This document shows, in pieces, positions 35,282 through 42,700 of a stretch of DNA of 64,000 nt. This DNA is from CAZPDM01 sp964585305 (lineage in GTDB: Bacteria; Planctomycetota; Uabimicrobiia; Uabimicrobiales; JABWCH01). A program made the translations under genes and the position numbers. How positions within the stretch are numbered: position 1 is the first letter of the stretch; every line of letters begins with the position of its first letter. Under the pieces are notes generated by a model, which was given only the letters and a program-made list of their open reading frames with translations, searched no databases and had not been told where the DNA came from. The stretch spans positions 1-64,000 of the forward strand of contig CAZPDM010000006.1 in assembly GCA_964585305.1 (NCBI GenBank), given 5' to 3'.

Positions 35282-35677
35282 ATGAAACTAATATTAGTTT
35301 TTATATTATGCTGTGCAATATTGAACTTAGGATGCGCTTCTCGTAGCGAAAAATTAGCTGCAGAATATGAGCGAATTGCTCAACAAGGAGATGCAGTTCA
35401 ATTAGAATTAAAAGAAACTGTTAATGCACAAAATGACGCGCAAAAATTAGTAGAAAGTCAAAACAATTTAGCTAAAAGATTAGATAAAATATCTAAAATT
35501 CAAGAAGAAAATGATGGAAAAGGCTATCCTATAGGAAATAATATTAGCAGCGATCAAGACCCCAAAGAAATTTTACAACAATTAAATAAAAATTATGAAT
35601 TTTTATCTCAAAAGATGGATGAACTAAGAAAAGAAAAGGGTCGTATTACTGAGGAACAAATTCGCGAGAAAGACTAA
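35282..35677 (+). CDS. Small lipoprotein with coiled coil, unknown function (paralog 1)
   Basis: A 131-residue lipoprotein. The signal peptide ends in the lipobox LNLGC (Cys18) and the mature part is helical and charged. The block EYERIAQQGDAVQLELKET is clearly related to EYDRISKETDGIQEEYKAT in the next gene, and both end with a similar L-x-E-L/R-x-x-K-G-K/R segment, so the two are tandem paralogs. AGAAAGGA precedes the ATG. The next gene starts 3 bases after this stop, implying coupling. Localisation to a membrane surface is expected; function is unknown. Confidence 0.75.
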   Translation: MKLILVFILCCAILNLGCASRSEKLAAEYERIAQQGDAVQLELKETVNAQNDAQKLVESQNNLAKRLDKISKIQEENDGKGYPIGNNISSDQDPKEILQQLNKNYEFLSQKMDELRKEKGRITEEQIREKD

Positions 35678-35680
35678 AAT

Positions 35681-36295
35681 ATGAAAACAAAATATATTCT
35701 CCTTGCAATATTATTAGGAAATATTTTATTCTATGGTTGCTCCTCAGATGAGGAAGTAACAACAATTCCTGTAGAGTACACAAATAATTATGTAAGTGAC
35801 AATGGAAGTAATAATTACTCAAATGACAACACATATTCAAGTGAAAATTTCTCAAGCAACAATTCAAGTAGTTCATCAACACCTTCTGATGGTATTCCTA
35901 TCTTTTTGCAAAGAACTGTAGATACTGCTACTGCATATTTGGATAATATAACAAACTTAGCTTCTGAATATGATAGAATTTCAAAAGAAACTGATGGTAT
36001 TCAAGAAGAATATAAAGCAACAATTAACGCATATAACGCTGCGTTACATTGCCAGGAATCTCCAGAAAATGAAGAATATAAAATCAGATATGAAAAGAAA
36101 ATGGATAGACTTTTAGAAGTCCATCAAGAGAATATCAATAATGGGATTGAACCTGGCCCAAATATTTATAAAAGTCCTGATATATCCTGGGTAGTTTCTA
36201 CATTAAGTAATAATACTAATATTTTATCTGATAGGCTAAGTGAATTAAAAAGAGTTAAAGGAAAAGTTGTAGAACGTCAAACTAAAAAATATTAG
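35681..36295 (+). CDS. Small lipoprotein with Ser/Asn-rich linker (paralog 2)
   Basis: A 204-residue lipoprotein with lipobox LFYGC (Cys20). A low-complexity Ser/Asn/Tyr linker covers residues 35-68, acting as a flexible tether from the membrane, then a helical domain homologous to the previous gene's product. It differs from that paralog mainly by the tether and by an insert with a Cys (ALHCQESPE). It starts 3 bases after the previous stop and its own stop is 19 bases before the ParB-like gene. Function unknown. Confidence 0.72.
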   Translation: MKTKYILLAILLGNILFYGCSSDEEVTTIPVEYTNNYVSDNGSNNYSNDNTYSSENFSSNNSSSSSTPSDGIPIFLQRTVDTATAYLDNITNLASEYDRISKETDGIQEEYKATINAYNAALHCQESPENEEYKIRYEKKMDRLLEVHQENINNGIEPGPNIYKSPDISWVVSTLSNNTNILSDRLSELKRVKGKVVERQTKKY

Positions 36296-36314
36296 GTTAG
36301 TATAGGAAAAAATT

Positions 36315-37265
36315 TTGCGTATTGTACAATTTTTATGGTTAGATAAAGCTCAAGATATTGTTGATGTAGAAAGCATTCCAATATCATTTTGCCGCAATCG
36401 TTCTGCGTTGCAACAATCTGTTTCTAAAAATGGTGTTTTTATGCCCATTCTTGTTCGTCGTTCTTCTATATCTGCCTCAAATTGGCAGATTGTTTCTGGG
36501 CAAGGACGTTGGCAAATTGATACTAAGAATAAAATCCCAGCATTAGAAATTGAATGTGATGAAGAAGAAGCCTTATTGATTTATATTCAAGAGAATTTAG
36601 GACGAGGTTTTAATATCATTGAGATAGCTAAAATTATTGAACGATTTCATCAAAAATTTGATTGGACTCTAAATAAAATTAGTAATGTCTTAGCTAATTT
36701 ATTGGATCTTCCGTTAGGAATAAAAGTTTTGCAAGACTATTTAGCAATTTTAAAATTGCCAAGTAGTATTTGTGAAAATATTGTGCAAGATAATCTTCCT
36801 TTGCGTGTAGCAATTATTTTTGCAGATTTTAGTTCAAATGAAGCAATTTTTTTAAGTAAACTATGCAGAAAAATGCGTTGGAATGCAAATAAGCAAAGAG
36901 AAATATTAACATACCTTTGGGAAATCTGCCAAAGAGACAAAACAACGATTATAGAAATAATACAAAAACAAGAATTGCAAGAATTTCTTGAATCAGAAAA
37001 TCCTGCTCAATATGCAGAACTAGTTCGCCAAAAAATCTTTGCTTTAAAAAATCCCAATCTGAACCAGGCTCAAATGAAATTTACCCAATCAATTTCAAAA
37101 ATATCTTGGCCTGTTCCTGTTTTAATCCAACCAAGCTCTAATTTTGAACAAAATCAAATATCCTTTCAATTCAATATTGATACTCCAGAAAATTTTCAAA
37201 AAGTTGTTGCACAATTGCAAGATATAAGGTATATAGTTACTGATCTTCTAACAATTGGGAAATAG
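36315..37265 (+). CDS. Orphan ParB/Spo0J-like nuclease-domain protein
   Basis: A 316-residue protein that starts at TTG 36315 with AGGAAAA upstream. The N-terminal 100 residues follow the ParB N-terminal domain pattern: LQQSVSKNGVFMPILVRR, VSGQGRWQ, and ECDEEEALLIYIQENLGR, matching the box where ParB family proteins bind nucleotide. A helix-turn-helix-like region follows (IIERFHQKFDWTLNKISNVLANLLDLP). The ParB box is divergent. There is no ParA and no visible parS-type palindrome nearby, so it is unlikely to be the chromosome partition protein and is better seen as a ParB-like regulator. No membrane or signal segment. Confidence 0.65.
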   Translation: MRIVQFLWLDKAQDIVDVESIPISFCRNRSALQQSVSKNGVFMPILVRRSSISASNWQIVSGQGRWQIDTKNKIPALEIECDEEEALLIYIQENLGRGFNIIEIAKIIERFHQKFDWTLNKISNVLANLLDLPLGIKVLQDYLAILKLPSSICENIVQDNLPLRVAIIFADFSSNEAIFLSKLCRKMRWNANKQREILTYLWEICQRDKTTIIEIIQKQELQEFLESENPAQYAELVRQKIFALKNPNLNQAQMKFTQSISKISWPVPVLIQPSSNFEQNQISFQFNIDTPENFQKVVAQLQDIRYIVTDLLTIGK

Positions 37266-37335
37266 ACTATAGTTTAAAATTGTAAGTTCAAACTGATATA
37301 GTTTAAACTTGAAATTTTTTTTGAAGGAGTTTAAC

Positions 37336-37506
37336 TTGAGTCTTAAAATTTTAGCAATATTGTTATTATTAGCAATGTTCTTAACAGGGTGTGACCAAAC
37401 TTTTTTAATTTGCCAAAAAGAAAAAACATCTGCTTCAGATCCAACTATTTCGGTTAACAGCCAAGAGGAAGCATATAAAATTCTTGCTGACGATCAAAAT
37501 AAATAG
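37336..37506 (+). CDS. Very short lipoprotein, vestigial relative of the PEGA lipoprotein
   Basis: A 56-residue lipoprotein. I start at TTG 37336, which has a perfect AAGGAG (37324-37329) six bases upstream. The lipobox is LTGC (Cys19), followed by DQTFLICQK. This matches TGCNQTFLICKN at the start of the 474-residue PEGA lipoprotein at 38091, so both descend from a common N-terminus. After about 18 further residues the protein simply stops; it is either a truncated PEGA lipoprotein or a small lipoprotein in its own right. A terminator-like hairpin follows. Confidence 0.65.
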   Translation: MSLKILAILLLLAMFLTGCDQTFLICQKEKTSASDPTISVNSQEEAYKILADDQNK

Positions 37507-37514
37507 CAAAATTT

Positions 37515-37543
37515 CAGCAGCTAGCAAATTCGGTTGGCTGCTG
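37515..37543 (+). terminator. Hairpin after the short lipoprotein gene
   Basis: CAGCAGC (37515-37521) pairs with GCTGCTG (37537-37543), extendable outward with bulges by AAAATTT/AATTTTA. The U-tract is short (ATTTTAT). Probable terminator. Confidence 0.55.
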
Positions 37544-37602
37544 TGCAATTTTATCCCTAAAAAAGAAATCTTAACAAACAAAAATTTTATCTTATTTTTT
37601 CT

Positions 37603-37630
37603 TTGACCTTATCAAAAGAAATGATAAAAT
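37603..37630 (+). promoter_or_regulatory. Sigma-70-type promoter at the head of the PEGA lipoprotein operon
   Basis: TTGACC (37603-37608), a 16-base spacer and TAAAAT (37625-37630). It lies about 95 bases ahead of the GTG start at 37729 and would drive the two lipoprotein genes at 37729 and 38091. Confidence 0.6.
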
Positions 37631-37728
37631 ATCACAAATAATTTTTTCTAAAAAATATTTGCAAAAAAAACATTTCTTTTAAAATCGTTTGCATAAATTG
37701 CTTAAACATTTTTTTAAGGGAAGTATAG

Positions 37729-38088
37729 GTGTATCATAATAACTTTTTGGTATGGCTATTGCTAATTACTTTAACGATTTTACTCGTAAGCTGTGCTAGT
37801 CCAAATTATCAAAATTTTGATCTATCCTCTGAGCCAATTAATTTAAATACACATGAATATCTTGGAGATGTAATTGTCGTTAAAGAAGGATACTATTTCT
37901 TAGGTTTTATCCCTTTTGCTACTAATAAAGAAGAATTTGCAAAAGAATTGATGGTAGAAAAAACTCTTTGGGTTTTTCCAGAAGCAAATGCCATCTATGA
38001 TATGAAAACTTATTTAAAAGAAGGCGTTGAATTTTTCGACTGGACACCTAGAACTATCGTAAGAGGAAAGATGGCCAAAAGGAGATAA
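37729..38088 (+). CDS. Small lipoprotein, unknown function
   Basis: A 119-residue lipoprotein starting at GTG 37729, which has AAGGGAAG five bases upstream. The signal peptide WLLLITLTILLVSC gives the lipidated Cys22. The mature domain is compact, with a short hydrophobic GYYFLGFIPFA and a C-terminal basic end. I recognise no family. Its stop is two bases before the ATG of the PEGA lipoprotein, and that gene's ribosome binding site lies inside this one, so the two are co-transcribed and probably translationally coupled. Confidence 0.72.
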   Translation: MYHNNFLVWLLLITLTILLVSCASPNYQNFDLSSEPINLNTHEYLGDVIVVKEGYYFLGFIPFATNKEEFAKELMVEKTLWVFPEANAIYDMKTYLKEGVEFFDWTPRTIVRGKMAKRR

Positions 38089-38090
38089 CC

Positions 38091-39515
38091 ATGAGAAAAA
38101 CATATTTAATAATTGCTATCATAGCAATAGTTATATTTACAGGCTGCAATCAAACTTTTTTAATTTGTAAAAACGATAAATCTTTTGATACTCCAGAAAA
38201 ATTCTTTGCCTATATTGATACTGCTCTTCCTGCAGATTTAGCGGGAACTGGAACAACTACTGTTGTTGATGATGGTATGGCTGGAACTGGAAATACTACT
38301 GTTATTGACGATGGTATGGCTGGAACTGGAAATACTACTATTATTGACAATAATATGGCTGGAACTGGAAATACTACTATTATTGAAAACCCTATAACTG
38401 GAACTGGTTCAACTAAAATTATTGATGATGGTATAGCTGGAACTGCGCAAGTAACGCCTATTACCGAACCTGTTAAAGTCGAACCTGTTAAAGTCGAACC
38501 TGTTAAAGTCGAACCTGTTAAAGTTCAACCTATTGCTCCAACTGCAGGTCCTATTAAATTAGCTTATGATATTAGTGATGACTACTATACACCAGAAGGT
38601 GAAAAGTTTACTAATGCGGAAATTATGATTGATAACAAAGTAGTAGAAGAAGGAAGTATTATTCTTCCTGGTCCGCATAGTGTAAAAATTACTCGATTGG
38701 GATATAAAGATTTCCAAGGAAGCATTAACGTTCCAGTAAAAAATGAAGATGATACATACATTTTGAAAGCTCAAATGGTTAGTCTGCCAAGAGCAGTTAA
38801 AACTGTTGTTCGATATGATATATATCCTAACCCAGAACAAGATAAAAAACTTGGTCCATGCCAAATTTTCCTGATGGGAAGCACCGATCGAAGAATGCAG
38901 GAAGTCAAAGACGGAACAATGGTAAAACCTGATCGGTATAATATTATTGCGCAACGTAAAGGATACAATGAATTTCGTGGGCGCGCGAATAATATTATTC
39001 CTGGAGTAACTCCTGTTGAAATTCCTATTTCATTCCAAGCGAAAAATCGAGTTGTCCAAACTGAAATAACTTATGATATTCAACCTTCAACTCAGCTACT
39101 TCAAGATTTAGTAATTAGTTTTATTGACTTCAATAAAGTCCCCAAAAATGTCAAGCCAAATGGAATGATTCCTCCTGGCAAATATAATTATGAAGTTGTT
39201 CATCCTGCATATAAGATGGAAGGAAATCCAGAAACAATTGACATTCAACCTGATGAAGAACCTTTTGTAGTAAAAGCAAATATGATTGCCCAACCACGTC
39301 AGATTGTTTTTGATGCAGAACATAACAACATAATTATTGCCCCTACTCAAATTTTAGTTGATGGGGAAGAAATCGATAATACTAAACTTTATGAACCTGG
39401 TACACATCATTTTGTTATTACCTTTGATAAATTTGAAACAATCGATCAGGATTATGAAATTTTACCTGGAAGTGGAACATTCAGAATAAAACTTGATTTA
39501 ATTCCCAAAAACTAG
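38091..39515 (+). CDS. PEGA-domain lipoprotein with two tandem-repeat linkers
   Basis: A 474-residue lipoprotein (lipobox IFTGC, Cys19), with AAAGGAG before the ATG. Residues 52-116 are five 13-residue repeats of the type GTGNTTVIDDGMA, and 126-145 are four EPVKV repeats; together they look like a flexible tether. From about 160 to the end are four PEGA-type units, recognisable by P-G-x-[HY]-x-[FV]-x-[IV], G-Y-K/N and a P-R-x-V linker. PEGA domains are about 70-residue beta modules of surface and periplasmic proteins, of unknown ligand. It opens the giant PEGA locus. A strong hairpin follows its stop. Confidence 0.82.
   Translation: MRKTYLIIAIIAIVIFTGCNQTFLICKNDKSFDTPEKFFAYIDTALPADLAGTGTTTVVDDGMAGTGNTTVIDDGMAGTGNTTIIDNNMAGTGNTTIIENPITGTGSTKIIDDGIAGTAQVTPITEPVKVEPVKVEPVKVEPVKVQPIAPTAGPIKLAYDISDDYYTPEGEKFTNAEIMIDNKVVEEGSIILPGPHSVKITRLGYKDFQGSINVPVKNEDDTYILKAQMVSLPRAVKTVVRYDIYPNPEQDKKLGPCQIFLMGSTDRRMQEVKDGTMVKPDRYNIIAQRKGYNEFRGRANNIIPGVTPVEIPISFQAKNRVVQTEITYDIQPSTQLLQDLVISFIDFNKVPKNVKPNGMIPPGKYNYEVVHPAYKMEGNPETIDIQPDEEPFVVKANMIAQPRQIVFDAEHNNIIIAPTQILVDGEEIDNTKLYEPGTHHFVITFDKFETIDQDYEILPGSGTFRIKLDLIPKN
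38244..38438 (+). repeat. Five tandem 39-base (13-residue) repeats inside the PEGA lipoprotein gene
   Basis: Units GTGTTTVVDDGMA, GTGNTTVIDDGMA, GTGNTTIIDNNMA, GTGNTTIIENPIT and GTGSTKIIDDGIA follow one another without gaps. The middle units are nearly identical at DNA level, suggesting recent expansion. Confidence 0.9.
38466..38525 (+). repeat. Four tandem 15-base (EPVKV) repeats inside the PEGA lipoprotein gene
   Basis: GAACCTGTTAAAGTC occurs three times exactly and a fourth time with one change (final T). This is a slippage-prone array likely to vary in copy number between strains. Confidence 0.92.
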
Positions 39516-39522
39516 CCTTAAA

Positions 39523-39545
39523 AAGGGCGCGATTTCCGCGCCCTT
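39523..39545 (+). terminator. GC-rich hairpin after the PEGA lipoprotein gene
   Basis: AAGGGCGCG (39523-39531) pairs perfectly with CGCGCCCTT (39537-39545) around a 5-base loop, standing out in the AT-rich context. Only a weak T-run follows (ATAAAAATTTT). Confidence 0.75.
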
Positions 39546-39562
39546 CATAAAAATTTTCATAT

Positions 39563-39704
39563 TAAACTTAGGCGAAGATCTGTTTTTATTCAATCACAGT
39601 TCTTAGCCTAAGTTTAAGTTTCTACTTCTGAAAAATATGTGATTGCCCTGAAAAAAAACATACTTAGGGGATTTTGCTTTCAGGTTTGCCAATGATTGGC
39701 AAAC
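39563..39704 (+). promoter_or_regulatory. Cluster of palindromes in the leader of the 1806-residue PEGA gene
   Basis: Two separate structures occur. TAAACTTAGGC (39563-39573) pairs with GCCTAAGTTTA (39606-39616), an 11-bp stem. GTTTGCCAAT-G-ATTGGCAAAC (39684-39704) is a perfect 21-base palindrome of the size of a dimeric repressor operator, about 75 bases ahead of the start codon. Either could act at DNA or RNA level. Confidence 0.45.
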
Positions 39705-39778
39705 GCAAAGTTTCCGTAAAATTTCGCAAAGTTATTTCTACTAAGAAGTAGCTTTTGCGTCAAGGTAAAGGTATTGTT

Positions 39779-42700
39779 ATGCCAGACGATAAAAGACCAC
39801 TGATCCCTCAAGTTTCTCAAAAAGATTCGCAAGGGGCCGATGATAAAGATAAAAAAGGAATGCGCCATCGGGTAATGATGAATCCTTCCGAGATTGGATT
39901 AACAGCGCGGATTCGTCGAGCCTTGCTCGAACCATCTAGCGTTACTCAACAAATCCGCATGGCTATGGTACGTAAAGTACAAGACCAAAATTCCTTCTTC
40001 TACATGAAGAGCAACCACTTTATCATAATCGGCAGTTTGTTAGTAATTTTAATCCTCTTCGGCTATTTAGCCTTCAAAAGTCGTATTATTGATGTTAAAA
40101 TTGTTTATCCAAGTGGAGAGTCGAGAACTTTATCTGATGTTGCAGTAAGTCTATTTGAAGGAACAAAAAAATTAGATGTTCCTGACTATCCTCGACAATT
40201 AACAGTAAAACGTTATGATGTATATGGTGATGATCTCAGTGAAGATGATTTTAAAGTCATCAACAGTGATAAACAAGAAGTAGATCATAAAAAATTACTT
40301 CCAGGAACCTATACTCTTAAAATCACTAAAAAAGATTATAAAACACTTGAAATTCCTCTTGAAATTGGCAAAACTAATCTTGAAAAAGCTGTAAAACTCG
40401 AACCGCTAGTTGAAACTAAGCGAGAATTAAAATTATACGTGGACGATCCGCTTGAACAAGATCAGAATATTGAACCAGATGCAGTATTTTTGGTAACTGC
40501 AAGGGATAAAGACAAAGAATCTATCAAAAATAAATATATGAAGCCTGGAAAATATTCTATTCGCGTGGAAAAAGCTGGTTATATTGGACAAGAAATCGAG
40601 CTTGATATTCCAGAAAGTGGACGAGTAGAAAAGAAAATCCCACTGCAATATCAATCCCGTTCTGTAAAAATGCTGGTAGATGATGGCTTGACAGAAAAAG
40701 GTTATGAACCCGAAGTAGCCATGAATGAAATTAAATTATATCAGGAAGGCAAACTTATTCCTTTCAAAAAGGAACAAGGTATTATGCCAGGATGGTATGA
40801 TTTGGATGTTGAAAGAGATGGTTACTATCCATACAAAACTCGTATCAAAATTCCAGCAGGTGCGGATCTTTTTGCTTTAAAAGTTCCCTTAAAACCACAA
40901 GAACGTCAAGTTGCTATAGTTCCTAATTATGATGTTGCGCCAGCAAATTTACGTCCAGATAAAGCCTATTTAACTGATCTTACAGCTAGCAATAAAGATG
41001 TCATCCCGATTACAGATGGATTACGTGTATATCCTGGCTGGTATTGGGTAAAAGTAGAAAAAGCCAATTATCATCCCTATAGTGCGAAAGTACAAATTAC
41101 ACCATCTACAAAGGCTTATGAAATTAAAGCGCATCTCATTTCAGTTTCTAAGCAAATCTTACTAAAAATTACTTCCGATTACGATGTCGAACCTAACGTT
41201 AACCCTGATGAGTTAATGGTGGACATGAGAATTGCTAAACCTGGCTATTTCCCTATTCAATGGGGAAATTTAAAAGGTGCTGAAAGAATGACTGAAGAAA
41301 GTAAATACTTTCAAATTCAATCATTAGAGCCTGAAAAGAAAGACATCTCTGTCCCTGTTTTCTTAGAAACAAGATTACGTAGAGTAGTTTGTAATATTAC
41401 TTCTGATATGGGACCTGGTCCCGTCCAACCCGACTTGGCAACAATGACTCGTATTATGGATGGCAAACCAGTTGGCAATTTATTTGATATTAAAAAAGAT
41501 GAACTTATTGTAAAACCTGGTCGCTACATGATTGAAATCAAAAAAGTAGGATTTGAAGATGTTAAACAAGAACATATTATTGATCCCAAACTTCAAGCCT
41601 ACCAAATGAACATTGAATTAAAAGCCAAACTTTCTCAAATCATTGTTCAAACAGATTCCGACTATGAGCCAGGTATTGAAGCTCGTGCAGATTCTATGAT
41701 GCTAGATCGTGAACCTGCTGAATCTGGAACTCGCCGACGTCCAGGGGCGTATACAATTCTATTGAAAAAAGATGGATTCTATCCAATTGAACGAGTTGTT
41801 AAAATTGATCCTGGTGTAGATCCAATATTTGTTAAAGAACAATTTAAAGCTAAACCACGTCGCGTTGTTTATGAAATTACTGGAAAAAAATTTGATAAGA
41901 TTGTTCCCGATTCTGTATTACTAGATCGTAGTCCTATACGAGAATTCCAAGAAGTTCCTCCTAAAAAGGCTTATGAAGCTAGAATCGAAAAACGTGGATA
42001 CCAAAGCTGGAAAGGCAATTTTGATATTTTGCCCTCTGATAAAGAATATACACTTAAAGCACAGATTCTACCTCTTAAACGTAAAGTGGAACTTGTTTTG
42101 GAAGCCAGTTTCCCTAAGGGAAAAGATTTATTACCAGCTAATGAAGCCACTATTGGAATTCAACCTATTACAAATGATACAGAAGTCGAACCTGATAAAT
42201 ATAGCATCAATATTGTAAAAGATGGTTATAAACCGATCAATAAAACCGTCGAAGTAACTCCTGATGATGCACCGTTCAAAATCTATGAAATCATGTACCC
42301 TAAAGAACGTGAAATTCGCACTGAAGTTGCTTATGATGTTCGCCCAGAAAACAGCAATATAACCAATGTTGTGCAAGTAGAGAGCGAAGATAAGTCCTTC
42401 CCTCTTAAAGAACTTAAACCTGGTGATAGAATTGAACCCAATAAATACAAACTATCGATTACTGCAGAAGGTTATGAAAAACTTACTGACAATGTAGAAG
42501 TATTGCCAGCAGAAACTGTCCATTCCTTTAAATATACTCTCATTTCCTTACCTAGAACAGTTTCAATCAAACTTTCTTCTGACTATCTGCAAGGTAGCGA
42601 AGTAACTCCAGAAAAAGTTTTGTTCAATGGCAAACCTTTCTCTGAACGAATGAGCATGGTTGAAAAAATTAAACCAGGACTTTATTCTGTATATATTGAA

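Noticed and set aside
36315..37265. Chromosome or plasmid partition locus.
   Set aside because: No ParA, no parS-like sites, and the ParB box is divergent.
38244..38525. Regular repeats that could suggest a CRISPR array.
   Set aside because: The repeats are contiguous, in frame and lack unique spacers; they are protein-coding tandem repeats.
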